The position numbers and the translations under genes were made by a program. 64,000 nucleotides of DNA. It comes from ZC4RG30 sp046347045. GTDB lineage: Bacteria > Pseudomonadota > Gammaproteobacteria > Steroidobacterales > Steroidobacteraceae. The stretch spans positions 1 to 64,000 of the forward strand of contig JAXMGX010000018.1 in NCBI GenBank assembly GCA_046347045.1. The letters are read 5' to 3'. Shown here in pieces: positions 50,935 to 59,887 of this stretch (position 1 is the first letter of the stretch; each line of letters begins with the position of its first letter). The notes below the pieces were generated by a model. That model saw only the letters and a list, made by a program, of their open reading frames with translations, was not told the origin of the DNA and ran no database searches.

Positions 50935-51811
50935 CCATCAGCACGCCAGCCAGGATCACGGCGGCGCCCCATACCTGCATCAGGCTCATGCGCTCGCCGA
51001 GGCCGATGTAGCCTGCCAGCGTGGCGAGCGCGGGATTCACGTAGCTGTAGGTGCCCGTCTGCGCTGGCGTGGCATGGCGCGCCAGCCACGCATAGGCCGT
51101 GTAGGCCAGGCAGGCGCTGAATACCACCAGGTACGCCAGCGCGAAGGCGCCGGGGCGCGACCAGTGCCATAGCGCGGGTTCGCCGCGCAGCGTGCCCATC
51201 AGCACCATCCACGTGCCGCCCAGCAGCATCTGCAGGCCCATCAGCGCGAACAGGTCGATGGCCACGGTGTGGTTGCGCATGTAGATGGTGCCCAGCGACC
51301 ACACCACGCAGGCCAGCACGATGGCGAGCTGCGGCAGCAGGGGCGTCGCGGCGGCTGTGCCATCGCCGGTCGCAGGCAACACCAGCAGCGCGGTGCCGAC
51401 GAAGCCGATGGCCAGCCCCAGCATCTCGCGCCGCCCCGGCCGATGCGCGCGCGCGCCGAACAGGCCGAACAGCACGATCCACAGCGCACACGAGGCATTC
51501 AGCAGCGCGCTGGTGCCCGAGGGCACCCATTGCATGGCCCATACCTGCAACCCGTTGCAGACGGCGATGCCGAGAAAGGACATCACCACCAGGTGATGCC
51601 ACTGGCCGGCAAGTTGCGCCGGACGGAAGCCGCGCCAGAACGCGACGCCGGTGAGCACCGTGCCGGCGATGAGGAAGCGCAGGCCGCCGAACAGCAGCGG
51701 CGGCAGGTGCAGCACGCCCACGCGCGTGGCGAGGTAGCTGGTGCCCCAGATCAGGTACACGGCGGCGAGGCACAGCACCAGCATGCGACGCTGGCGCAAG
51801 GCTGCGGTCAT
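50876..51811 (-). CDS. EamA/DMT family transporter
   Basis: 311 residues with about ten transmembrane helices in two EamA repeats. The first repeat begins LVLCLAAVYLIWGTSYLATRVGVLHLPPLLFGGLRFLIAG and the second LAIVLACVVWSLGTIYMRNHTVAI. Motif GTYSYVNPALATLAGYIGLGERMS closes the second. The substrate is unknown; it may export an amino acid or metabolite. Its ATG at 51811 overlaps the stop of the POT gene by 4 bases, so it follows that gene in one transcript. Its 3' end runs 59 bases into the convergent SRPBCC gene. Confidence 0.9.
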   Translation of the reverse strand: MTAALRQRRMLVLCLAAVYLIWGTSYLATRVGVLHLPPLLFGGLRFLIAGTVLTGVAFWRGFRPAQLAGQWHHLVVMSFLGIAVCNGLQVWAMQWVPSGTSALLNASCALWIVLFGLFGARAHRPGRREMLGLAIGFVGTALLVLPATGDGTAAATPLLPQLAIVLACVVWSLGTIYMRNHTVAIDLFALMGLQMLLGGTWMVLMGTLRGEPALWHWSRPGAFALAYLVVFSACLAYTAYAWLARHATPAQTGTYSYVNPALATLAGYIGLGERMSLMQVWGAAVILAGVLMVNWPATSPLPSARAAPPEP

Positions 51812-53322
51812 GCGGCGTTCTTGCCCGCCTGACTCAGGTTGGCCCAGCGGCGCAGCAGCGGGAACAGCAGCAACAACGCGCCGGCGCCAAGCGCCCCGTA
51901 CTGGAACATCAGCATGAAGTAGCTGGCGATGCCGTGCGCATCGGCGCCATCGAGGCTGCCGGCGAGGCGGCTGGCCAGGAGGTTGCCCATCGCGAGGCTG
52001 GTGAACCAGAGGCCCATGGCCTGGCCGGCGAAGCGCTGCGGCGCGAGCTGCGTGGTGGCGCTCATGCCCACGGGCGACAGGCACAGCTCGCCCAGTGTAT
52101 GCAGCAGGTAGGTGGTGACCAGCCACATCGGTCCGGCATTGCCGGTGACACCGAGCACGCTGTGGCTCACCACCTTCGCGGCGCCCACCATCACCAGGAA
52201 TCCCAGGCCCATGCCCGCAAGGCCCAGTGCGAACTTGATGATGACCGGCAGGTCGCGCCCGCGCCGGGCGAGCCAGGTCCAGAGGCTGGCGAGCACCGGC
52301 GCGCACAGCAGCACCCACACGGCCGGCACCGACTGGAACCAGGCGGCGGGGAATTCGTAGCTGCCGATCATGCGGTTGGTATTGCGCTCGGCAAACAGCG
52401 TGAGCGAGGAGCCGGCCTGTTCGTAGCCCGCCCAGAACAGCGTGCTGGCCAGCACCAGCACCAGGAGCACCACGATGCGGCGGCGCTCGGCGGCGGTGAG
52501 CCCGGCGAAGAACAGGAGGTACACGAAGTAGGCACCGGTTGCGGCCAGCATCACTTTCATCGCATGCGCGCTGAGCGTGATGGCTGCGACTTTCAGCACG
52601 CCGGTGAGCATCGCCAGCGCCACCAGCACCGCCACGACTATCCACAGGATGCGCCAGTCGCGTGCCAGCGCGGCGGCGTCGCGCTGTGGTCTTGCACCCA
52701 CGGCGCCGAACAGCGCGCGCGTGCGCAGGAACCACCACAGGCCCGCACCCATGCCGATGGCCGCCGCCAGGAAGCCGATGTGCCAGCCATAGCGCTGCTG
52801 CAGCCAGCCGGTGACCAGCGGGCCGGTCATGGCGCCGATGTTGATGGCCATGTAGAACCAGGTGAAGGCGGCATCGCGCACGCCGCCACTGCTGCCGGCA
52901 TGCAGCTGCCCGACCATGGCGCTGATGTTGGGTTTGAGCAGGCCGGTGCCGAGCACGATGAGCGCGAGGCCCAGCAGGAAGATCTGCAGGTGATCGGTGA
53001 ATCCGGCCGCGGCCAGTACCAGATGCCCGAGCGCGATGAGGCAGCCGCCCCAGAAGATCGCGCCCTGCGAGCCCAGCAGCCGGTCGGCCACCCAGCCGCC
53101 CGGCATCGACATGATGTACACGCCGGCGGTGTAGAGCCCGTAGATGGCCGTGGCCGTGGCGTCATCCAGGCCCATGCCGCCGGTGGTGACTTCGCCCACC
53201 AGGAACAGCAGCAGGATGGCCCGCATGCCGTAGTAGCTGAACCGCTCCCACAGCTCGGTGAAGAACAGCGTGGAAAATCCCGCGGGCTGGCCCAGAAAAC
53301 CGCGTGCTGCTTCGGCGTTCAT
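51808..53322 (-). CDS. POT-family proton-dependent oligopeptide transporter
   Basis: 504 residues, about 12 helices. Family signatures: TELWERFSYYGMRAILLLFL (ExxERF), LGTGLLKPNISAMVGQLH, and FTWFYMAINIGAMTGPLVTG (the FYxxINxG motif). It should import di- and tripeptides with protons, in the inner membrane. It is 14 bases downstream of tatC's stop on the same strand, and overlaps the EamA start by 4 bases. This links peptide uptake and EamA in one unit, possibly together with tat. Confidence 0.93.
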   Translation of the reverse strand: MNAEAARGFLGQPAGFSTLFFTELWERFSYYGMRAILLLFLVGEVTTGGMGLDDATATAIYGLYTAGVYIMSMPGGWVADRLLGSQGAIFWGGCLIALGHLVLAAAGFTDHLQIFLLGLALIVLGTGLLKPNISAMVGQLHAGSSGGVRDAAFTWFYMAINIGAMTGPLVTGWLQQRYGWHIGFLAAAIGMGAGLWWFLRTRALFGAVGARPQRDAAALARDWRILWIVVAVLVALAMLTGVLKVAAITLSAHAMKVMLAATGAYFVYLLFFAGLTAAERRRIVVLLVLVLASTLFWAGYEQAGSSLTLFAERNTNRMIGSYEFPAAWFQSVPAVWVLLCAPVLASLWTWLARRGRDLPVIIKFALGLAGMGLGFLVMVGAAKVVSHSVLGVTGNAGPMWLVTTYLLHTLGELCLSPVGMSATTQLAPQRFAGQAMGLWFTSLAMGNLLASRLAGSLDGADAHGIASYFMLMFQYGALGAGALLLLFPLLRRWANLSQAGKNAA

Positions 53323-53336
53323 GCTGACTCCAGGGC

Positions 53337-54110
53337 CTAGGCCGGCGTGTCGGCGGTGTCTTCTTCTTTCTTCGGACGGTTGCGCGTCATCAGCCGCGCG
53401 GCGATCACGCCGCCTTCATACAGCAGCCACATGGGGCCGGCCATCGCGAGCTGCGAGATGGCGTCGGTGGTGGGCGTGATGATGGCGGCAATGACGAAGA
53501 TGGCGATGATGACGTAGCCGCGGCTGGCGGTGAGCTTCTCGATGCTCATCATGCCGGTGAGCACCAGCAGGATGACGACGATCGGCACCTCGAAGGCCAG
53601 GCCGAAAGAGATGAACATCGTCATCGCGAAGCTCACGTACTTGCCGATGTCGGTCATCATGTCCACGCCCGCCGGCGTGATCGACACCAGGAACTTGAAC
53701 ACGCCCGGGAACACCAGGAAATACGCGAAGGCCATGCCGGCGTAGAACAGCGCGATCGACGAGAACACCAGCGGCCCGGCGAAGCGCTTTTCGTGCTTGT
53801 AGAGACCGGGCGCCACGAAGCCCCAGATCTCGAACAGCAGGTAGGGCATGACGATGGACAGCGACACGTAGAACGACAGCATGAACGGCGTGGTGAACAC
53901 GCCCATCACCTCGGTGGACACCAGCTTGCTGCCTGGCGGCAGCGCGGCCTTCAGCGGTTCGGCGAGGAACACCAGGATGTCGTTGCCGAAATACGCGCAG
54001 GGCAGGAACACGATGACCAGCGCGATGCACATGCGCAGCATGCGGTCGCGCAGCTCCAGCAGGTGCGAGAGCAGCGTGCCTTCTTTCAGCGATTCCTTCT
54101 GCTCGCTCAC
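53337..54110 (-). CDS. tatC: Sec-independent protein translocase TatC
   Basis: 257 residues with six transmembrane helices. TatC hallmarks: LLSHLLELRDRMLRMCIALV with the conserved Glu/Arg near the N-terminus, PFMLSFYVSLSIVMPYLLFEIWGFVAPGLYKHEKR, and FGLAFEVPIVVILLVLTG. It is the signal-binding core of the twin-arginine system and serves the Tat-signal proteins seen at 18.5 and 32.4 kb. Its ATG overlaps the tatB stop by 4 bases (ATGA, 54107-54110). Confidence 0.96.
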   Translation of the reverse strand: MSEQKESLKEGTLLSHLLELRDRMLRMCIALVIVFLPCAYFGNDILVFLAEPLKAALPPGSKLVSTEVMGVFTTPFMLSFYVSLSIVMPYLLFEIWGFVAPGLYKHEKRFAGPLVFSSIALFYAGMAFAYFLVFPGVFKFLVSITPAGVDMMTDIGKYVSFAMTMFISFGLAFEVPIVVILLVLTGMMSIEKLTASRGYVIIAIFVIAAIITPTTDAISQLAMAGPMWLLYEGGVIAARLMTRNRPKKEEDTADTPA

Positions 54111-54667
54111 GATGCCGCGTCCTTGCGCGCTGGCGCCGGGTCCGAACCCGGTGCGGGGTCGGAAGCCGGCGCGGATGCGGTGCCGGGCGGTGCTTCGAGC
54201 ACGAAGTCATGGCCGTGGTCGGGATTCATCGGCGAATCCAGCGGCACCGGCGGCGGTGCATCGTGGAAACCTTCGGCCTCGGGCGGCAGGTAAGGCGCAG
54301 GATCGCTGGCCGCGGCATGCGCCTGGGTGTCGACACCCGGTGCCGCGGCTTCAGCCGGTGCGCCATAGGGATACGTGCCGCCGTAGGGATAATTGCTGTT
54401 TTCCGGCGATGGCTCCGCTGCCGGCGCCGGCGAGCCGTCGAGTCCCGCGGCGGGCGCAGGCGTGCTGGCGGCCGTCTTCGCGGATTTCTCGAAGTCCTCG
54501 AGATTGACCTCGGATTCGAGCTGTTCACGGAACTGGCGCGCCATGCCGCGGGCCTTGCCCACCCAGCGGCCCACCGTCTGGGCGAGCTGCTGCATGCGCT
54601 TGGGACCGAGCACCACAAGCGCGACGACAAAAATGACGATCAGCTCCTGGAAGCCGAAATCGAACAT
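54107..54667 (-). CDS. tatB: Sec-independent protein translocase TatB
   Basis: 186 residues. The N-terminal helix (FGFQELIVIFVVALVVLGPKRMQ) with Glu at position 8 and the GP hinge, then an amphipathic helix (ARGMARQFREQLESEVNLED) and a long Pro/Ala-rich disordered tail. It forms the Tat receptor with TatC. The tail (about 110 residues) is longer than in E. coli TatB. It follows tatA by 42 bases and overlaps tatC by 4. Confidence 0.94.
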   Translation of the reverse strand: MFDFGFQELIVIFVVALVVLGPKRMQQLAQTVGRWVGKARGMARQFREQLESEVNLEDFEKSAKTAASTPAPAAGLDGSPAPAAEPSPENSNYPYGGTYPYGAPAEAAAPGVDTQAHAAASDPAPYLPPEAEGFHDAPPPVPLDSPMNPDHGHDFVLEAPPGTASAPASDPAPGSDPAPARKDAAS

Positions 54668-54709
54668 CGCGGCGGTACTCGCGCGCGGCCTGTCGAAAGG
54701 CGCCGGCCG

Positions 54710-54952
54710 TCAGGCCGGGCGGTCGGAAGACGAGTTGCTGGTCGTCTTGGACTCGGGGAATTCCGCGTCGTTGCCGTTCTTGAGCTGCTTGGCGACTTCC
54801 TGACCTTCGTTGTCGCCTTCCTTCATGGCCTTCTTGAAGCCGCTGACGGCGCCGCCCAGGTCGGAGCCGATGGAGCGCAGCTTCTTGGTGCCGAAGATGA
54901 CCAGCACCACCAGCAGGATGATGATCAGCTCGCGCATGCCTATGCCACCCAT
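54710..54952 (-). CDS. tatA: Sec-independent protein translocase TatA
   Basis: 80 residues. The transmembrane helix RELIIILLVVLVIFGTKKLRS with the FG hinge is followed by an amphipathic helix (LGGAVSGFKKAMKEG) and a polar tail. It builds the Tat pore. The ATG at 54952 (MGGIGMRELIII) parallels the usual MGG start. A TATGAT -10-like box lies at 54995-54990 on the same strand. Confidence 0.95.
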   Translation of the reverse strand: MGGIGMRELIIILLVVLVIFGTKKLRSIGSDLGGAVSGFKKAMKEGDNEGQEVAKQLKNGNDAEFPESKTTSNSSSDRPA

Positions 54953-55042
54953 GTCATTGCTCCGTAATGCGTTTCAAAACAAGTCCTGCATCATAAGACT
55001 TTCGACCCCGGCAATGGTTCGGATTACAGGAATTTCGGCTCG

Positions 55043-55483
55043 TTACGTCACGTGGAGGTTGAAGGTGACGGGGCCGTCGTTGGTGAGGTGCACCTGCATG
55101 TCGGCGCCGAACACCCCGCCGGCAACGGGACCATGGGCGGCCCGCGCGGCCGCCAACAAGGCCTCGAACAGCGGGCGGGCCTTGTCGGGGGGTGCGCCGC
55201 GGCTGAACCCGGGGCGGGTGCCCTTGTGCGTGTCGGCGGTGAGCGTGAACTGCGGGACCAGCAGCAATCCGCCTCCGATCTGGCGCAGATCGAGATTCAT
55301 CTTGCCGGCATCGTCTGGGAAAATTCGATAACTGAGCACCTTCTCAAGCAATTTCACACCGATTTCCGGGGTGTCGGTGGCTTCGATGCCAATCAGGGCC
55401 AGGATGCCACGGTTAACCGCGCCCACGGTGCTGCCGTTGATCTCGACCCGGGCCTGGGTCACCCGCTGGATGAGAGCGATCAT
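55043..55483 (-). CDS. dtd: D-aminoacyl-tRNA deacylase
   Basis: 146 residues. Motifs: IALIQRVTQARVEING at the start, VPQFTLTADTHKGTRPGFS, and the C-terminal NDGPVTFNLHVT (the Gly-cisPro active-site motif region). It removes D-amino acids or glycine from mischarged tRNA. The ATG at 55483 follows AGGGGA at 6 bases. It is upstream of tatA on the same strand, with 90 bases between them. Confidence 0.96.
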   Translation of the reverse strand: MIALIQRVTQARVEINGSTVGAVNRGILALIGIEATDTPEIGVKLLEKVLSYRIFPDDAGKMNLDLRQIGGGLLLVPQFTLTADTHKGTRPGFSRGAPPDKARPLFEALLAAARAAHGPVAGGVFGADMQVHLTNDGPVTFNLHVT

Positions 55484-55613
55484 CAATTCCCCTTTGTGTT
55501 CTGCGGCTTAGCGGCCGAAGCTTAAGACAGCGTGGTACTTCGCGCCGGTGGCATTCTCGCCGGTCGAACCTTAATATTCGCGGCTGTTTATGAACTCGAT
55601 CGCCGAGGCTTGA

Positions 55614-56255
55614 ATGGTCCGCTCCCTGCAGAAGATCCTGGTGTCGTCGCTGGCCGTCGTGGCCGCGGGTTTCATGCTCACCGCGCCTGCCTCGGCAGCC
55701 GGCGATCCGGTGCGCGGCAAGACGCTGGGTTATACCTGCCTTGGCTGCCACGGCATCGAGACCTACAAGAATGTGTATCCCACCTACTCGGTGCCGAAGC
55801 TGCGCGGACAGCACGCCGAGTACATCGTGGCGGCGTTGAAGGAATACCGCGACAGCCAGCGCGGCCACGCCACCATGCACGCCCATGCCTCGACACTGTC
55901 GGACCAGGACATGGAAGACGTGGCTGCCTACATGGCCGGCGGTGAAGTGAAGACGGCCGGTGCCGCGCCTGCGGGCAAGCCGCCGGCGGCCGTGGCCACC
56001 TGCCAGGCCTGCCACGGCCAGGATGGCGTGGGCATCATGGGCATGTACCCGACGCTGTCGGGCCAGCACGCCGACTACATGGTTCAGGCGCTGAACGACT
56101 ATCGCAAGGGCGTGCGCAAGAACGCCATCATGGCGCCGTTCGCCTCGCAGCTGAAGGCCGAAGAGATCAAGGAAGTGGCGGAATACTTCTCGCGGCAGAA
56201 GCCTTCGTTGCAGACGCTGCCGAAGATCGAGAAGGTTCTTACGGCTGCGAAGTAA
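55614..56255 (+). CDS. Di-haem cytochrome c (c4-like)
   Basis: 213 residues with a signal peptide (SLAVVAAGFMLTAPASAA). Two cytochrome c domains have haem sites CLGCH (about 42) and CQACH (about 130). Each is followed by a matching YIVAALKEYRD or YMVQALNDYRK helix and a probable axial Met (HATMHAHA; NAIMAPFA). Periplasmic cytochrome c4 carries electrons to terminal oxidases or denitrification enzymes. The ATG at 55614 is 130 bases after the divergent dtd gene. Its last 17 bases overlap the convergent S9 peptidase gene. Confidence 0.93.
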   Translation: MVRSLQKILVSSLAVVAAGFMLTAPASAAGDPVRGKTLGYTCLGCHGIETYKNVYPTYSVPKLRGQHAEYIVAALKEYRDSQRGHATMHAHASTLSDQDMEDVAAYMAGGEVKTAGAAPAGKPPAAVATCQACHGQDGVGIMGMYPTLSGQHADYMVQALNDYRKGVRKNAIMAPFASQLKAEEIKEVAEYFSRQKPSLQTLPKIEKVLTAAK

Positions 56256-58290
56256 GCAGCCGTTTCAGGAACTGCGACACCGTAAGCAGGTACGCATCGA
56301 CGTTGGGTTTCCTGCGAAACCCGTGACCTTCATCGCGGGCGGCCAGGTACCACACCTCGCCCCCGTTGCCCCGCACCCGCGCCACCATCTGCTCTGACTC
56401 CGTGAATGGCACGCGCGGATCATTGAGCCCCTGCACCACCAGCAACGGCTTCTTGATCGCCGCCGCATTGTTCAGCGGCGAGATGCCCTGCAGGAACAGC
56501 CGCATGTCGGCATTGCGCTCGTCGCCGTATTCCACGCGCCGCAGGTCGCGGCGATAGGCCGAGGTGTTGGTGAGGAAGCTGACGAAGTTGCTGATGCCCA
56601 CCACGTCGATGCCGCCGGCCAGCCGGTCGCCGTAGTTCACCAGCGACGACAGCGTCATGTAGCCGCCGTAGGAGCCGCCCATCACCGCCACGCGGCTGCG
56701 GTCGAGGTCGGCTTGCAGGCCGATCCACACCAGCAGCGAGCCGATGTCGCGCACCGAGTCCTCGCGCAGCTTGCCGTCGTCGAGCCGCAGGAAGGTGCGG
56801 CCGTAACCGGATGAACCGCGCACATTCGGCGCCACCACCGCGTAGCCCAGTTCATTCACCAGGTACTGCGTGAAGGCATCCCAGCGCGGGCGGTACTGCG
56901 ATTCCGGGCCGCCGTGGATGATGATGAGCACCGGATGCGGGCCGGGTGTCGCGGGCTTGTACACGAAGCCGCTGATCAGCCGCGGTGAATTGCCCACGGT
57001 GTCCCAGGTGGGAAACAGGATGGGCGTGGCCGCCACGGGTTTGCTGCGGTCGATGGGGCCAAGCTCGCTCTGCGTCCAGCGCGCGAGGGTGACCTGCGGC
57101 AGCGGCGTGCCTGCCGCGATCGAATACACGTACACGTCGCGCGGCGACTGCGCGTTTTCCAGCGACACGGCCAGCTTCTGGCTGCTGCGGTCGAAGCCGA
57201 TGCGGCTGATGACGCTGCCGGGCGGCAGCGGCGGCAGCAGCACGTTGGCGCGCGTGGCGGTGGCGTAGAGCACGAGGCGGTCGGTGCCGGCCTCGTTCTG
57301 CGTGTAGGCCACGTACTGGCCGTCGGGGCTCAGGTCGAAGCGCTCCACATCCCAGCGCGCATCGGGCGTCAGCGATTGTTCGACGCCGGTGTACAGGTCG
57401 CGATAGCGCAGCTCGATGAACTCGCCGCCGCGATCGGTGAGCAGGTAGATGCCGCGCCCATCCTTCGAGAAGCGGGCCTGCGCCACCGACACGGGGCCGG
57501 GCACGGCCGCCGCGGCGCGCGCGGGCCTGGACTTGCGCGATGACTTGGTGACCGGCGCCGGCGGCGGCGGCAGCGGTTCGAGCCGCGTCTGCTCGCCGGT
57601 GGCCACGTCGATCATCACCAGCTCGCTGTCGGCCGCGGAGCGGTAGCGCACGAAGGCAATGCGCTTGTCGTCGGCGGACCAATCCTCGACGGAGATGTCT
57701 TCGCTGCCGCCGGCCATCACCAGCCGCGGCACGCCGCCGGTATCCACGTTCGTCATGTAGATGTCGGTGCTGGCCGCATCGCGGTCGTTGCCGGTGAAGG
57801 CGATGCGCTTGCCATCGTGCGCGAACACCGGCGCGCCGTGGCGCGACTTGCCGTCGGTGAGCAGGCGTTCCTCGCCGGCGGCGAGGTTGCGCAGCCAGAT
57901 CTGCTTGTTCTCGTCGCCGCCCTTGTCGCGGCCGAACAGCAGGAGGTTGGCATCGTAGGGATGCGACCAGACCTCGTTGATGGGTTCGGCGCTCCAGGTG
58001 AGCTGCTCGCGCATGCCCAGCGGCGCGCGCACGCGATGCAGCTGCGCCACATTGGCGAAGCGGGTGGTGATGATGAGGCTGCCATCGGCCTGCCAGTCGA
58101 GAAAGCTGGCGCTGCGCGATTCCAGCCAGCGCGCCAGGCGGGCGGCGTCGTCGGCGGCCGCGGTGGGGATGCCGTCGTAGATGAGCGCGCCGGCTTCGAT
58201 GCGGCCGGGCGGAGCGGCGGGCGGCTGCGCCGCGACGGCGCACAGGGTGAGGGCGGCGCTTGCGGCGGCCCAGATCCAGCGTTGCTTCAT
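56239..58290 (-). CDS. S9 family prolyl oligopeptidase / acyl-peptide hydrolase-like serine peptidase
   Basis: 683 residues with a signal peptide (WIWAAASAALTLCAVAAQ), a beta-propeller (about 50-430) with repeated WD-like strands (HDGKRIAFTGNDRD, SADDKRIAFVRY, SPDGQYVAYTQNE), and an alpha/beta hydrolase domain. The catalytic triad is in GGSYGGYMTLS (Ser, about 537), GLNDPRVPF (Asp, about 620) and DEGHGF (His, about 655). It probably trims peptides in the periplasm. The ATG at 58290 is chosen at the signal peptide. Confidence 0.93.
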   Translation of the reverse strand: MKQRWIWAAASAALTLCAVAAQPPAAPPGRIEAGALIYDGIPTAAADDAARLARWLESRSASFLDWQADGSLIITTRFANVAQLHRVRAPLGMREQLTWSAEPINEVWSHPYDANLLLFGRDKGGDENKQIWLRNLAAGEERLLTDGKSRHGAPVFAHDGKRIAFTGNDRDAASTDIYMTNVDTGGVPRLVMAGGSEDISVEDWSADDKRIAFVRYRSAADSELVMIDVATGEQTRLEPLPPPPAPVTKSSRKSRPARAAAAVPGPVSVAQARFSKDGRGIYLLTDRGGEFIELRYRDLYTGVEQSLTPDARWDVERFDLSPDGQYVAYTQNEAGTDRLVLYATATRANVLLPPLPPGSVISRIGFDRSSQKLAVSLENAQSPRDVYVYSIAAGTPLPQVTLARWTQSELGPIDRSKPVAATPILFPTWDTVGNSPRLISGFVYKPATPGPHPVLIIIHGGPESQYRPRWDAFTQYLVNELGYAVVAPNVRGSSGYGRTFLRLDDGKLREDSVRDIGSLLVWIGLQADLDRSRVAVMGGSYGGYMTLSSLVNYGDRLAGGIDVVGISNFVSFLTNTSAYRRDLRRVEYGDERNADMRLFLQGISPLNNAAAIKKPLLVVQGLNDPRVPFTESEQMVARVRGNGGEVWYLAARDEGHGFRRKPNVDAYLLTVSQFLKRLLTSQP

Positions 58291-58313
58291 GGGCAGGCAG
58301 TGTAGCGCAGCGG

Positions 58314-58319
58314 TAAGAT
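58314..58319 (+). promoter_or_regulatory. Candidate -10 box for acuI, leaderless transcript
   Basis: TAAGAT ends 6 bases before the GTG start at 58326, so the transcript would begin at or near the start codon. The -35 region is not clear. Confidence 0.3.
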
Positions 58320-58325
58320 CGTTCC

Positions 58326-59297
58326 GTGCAGTCCTATCGCGCATTCCGCATCCATGAACAGGGCGCCGGCGTCGAGACGCTGGCGCTCGAGCCACTGGCC
58401 GCCGGCGAGCTGCTGATCCGCGTGCAGTGGTCGGGCATCAACTACAAGGACGCACTGGCCGTCACCGGCAAGGGGCGCATCCTGAGGCGCTTTCCGCTCA
58501 CCGGCGGCGTCGATCTCTCCGGCGTGGTGGCCGACCCGGGCGGCACGCAGTTCAAGGCGGGCGATGCCGTGCTGGTCACCGGCTGCGGATTGTCGGAGGT
58601 GCGCGACGGCGGCTATGCCGAATTCGCGCGTGTGCCGGCCGAGGCGGTGATCCGCCTGCCGGCCGCCTTTTCGCTGCGCGATGTGATGGTGATGGGCACG
58701 GCGGGGTTCGCCGCTGCGCTGGCCATTCACCAGCTCGAACACAATGGTCTCGAACCGGGGCAGGGACCGGTGGCGGTGACCGGCGCCAGCGGTGGAGTCG
58801 GCTGCATTGCCATCGACATGCTGTCGCGACGTGGCTACGAGGTGGTGGCCTTCTCGCGCAAGCCCGAGGCCGCAGCGCTGCTGAAGTCGCTGGGCGCCAG
58901 CGAAGTGCGCGCCTTCGAGACCAGCGGCCGCCCGCTGGAACCGGAGCGCTGGGCCGGTGCCATCGACAATGTGGGCGGCGAAGTGCTGAGCACGCTGCTT
59001 CGCGGCACCAGGAGCTGGGGTGGTGTCGCGGCGGTGGGGCTGGCCGGTGGCGCGGAGCTGAGCGTGAGCCTGATGCCCTTCCTGCTGCGCGGCGTGAACC
59101 TCCTGGGCGTGAACTCCGCGGCCACGCGGCGCGACAAGCGCGAGCTGCTGTGGCAGCGCATCGCCACCGATCTCGCACCGCGCCACCTCGATCGCATCGC
59201 CACCGCCACCGTGGGCCTGGATGAGCTGCCGGCGGCCTGCGGGAAGATCCTTTCGGGCGCGCACATCGGCCGCACGCTGGTGAGGCTGGATGCATGA
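58326..59297 (+). CDS. acuI: Acrylyl-CoA reductase / YhdH-type MDR oxidoreductase
   Basis: 323 residues. MDR fold with WSGINYKDALAVTGKGRI at about 37-54, GGVDLSGVVADPGGTQF, the NADP motif VTGASGGVGCIAIDMLSRRGYEVV (about 155), and ALAGG-type loop. The family reduces acrylyl-CoA (as AcuI/YhdH) or related enoyl-thioesters with NADPH. The start is GTG. It overlaps the next gene by 4 bases (ATGA), making it the first member of the acuI-unknown-rsmG-parAB chain. Confidence 0.9.
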   Translation: MQSYRAFRIHEQGAGVETLALEPLAAGELLIRVQWSGINYKDALAVTGKGRILRRFPLTGGVDLSGVVADPGGTQFKAGDAVLVTGCGLSEVRDGGYAEFARVPAEAVIRLPAAFSLRDVMVMGTAGFAAALAIHQLEHNGLEPGQGPVAVTGASGGVGCIAIDMLSRRGYEVVAFSRKPEAAALLKSLGASEVRAFETSGRPLEPERWAGAIDNVGGEVLSTLLRGTRSWGGVAAVGLAGGAELSVSLMPFLLRGVNLLGVNSAATRRDKRELLWQRIATDLAPRHLDRIATATVGLDELPAACGKILSGAHIGRTLVRLDA

Positions 59298-59887
59298 GCG
59301 AAGCAGGGCGCATGAGCAGCGGTGGGCGCGCGGGCGCTGCATCGAATGCCGCGGATGTCGATTCCGGCGCGCGACAGCGGCTGCTGGTGGTGCTGGCCGC
59401 GATGCTCGAAGGACTGTACGACGATGCCGCGGTGAAGGTGCTCGCCACGCTGAAGCCCTCGGACATGCGCTCCGGCGGCGCGCGCATCCCGGGCACATCG
59501 TATGAACTGCCACCGCGGACGGCGGCGCGCGCCATGCAGCAGCTTCTCGCCATCCGCGGCGTTGCCGCGGCGAATTCCCTGACGGAAGCGCTGGCCGATG
59601 CCGACGTGGCCGCGCGCCAGGCGGCGCTCACCGGCAAGCCGCCGCCGGTGGTGGGCACGCTGTTCGCGCTGTGCGGCGCCGACCTGGCGCTCGATGGCAG
59701 CGATTCACTGCGCAGCGCATTGCTGCGCCTGTACACGGTGTGCGAGAAGCTGTTCACGCTCACGCACATGCGCCGCATCGACGAGCTGCTGTTCGAGTGG
59801 GGGCAGTCGCCGCGACAGCTCGACAGCATGCCGGTGCAGAAATTCATCGCGCAGTTCGTGCGCAACGCGCCACCGCCCCGTGGCTGA
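59294..59887 (+). CDS. Hypothetical protein between acuI and rsmG
   Basis: 197 residues, predicted soluble and largely helical (QRLLVVLAAMLEGLYDDAAVK, RTAARAMQQLLAIRGV, RLYTVCEKLFTLTHMRRID, then VQKFIAQFVRN). Ala-rich segments dominate the N-terminus. No motif that I recognise. Its start overlaps acuI by 4 bases and its stop overlaps the GTG start of rsmG by 8 bases, so it is translated with both and is not a spurious frame. Its place, where mnmG commonly sits upstream of rsmG, is noted. Function unknown. Confidence 0.7.
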   Translation: MSEAGRMSSGGRAGAASNAADVDSGARQRLLVVLAAMLEGLYDDAAVKVLATLKPSDMRSGGARIPGTSYELPPRTAARAMQQLLAIRGVAAANSLTEALADADVAARQAALTGKPPPVVGTLFALCGADLALDGSDSLRSALLRLYTVCEKLFTLTHMRRIDELLFEWGQSPRQLDSMPVQKFIAQFVRNAPPPRG

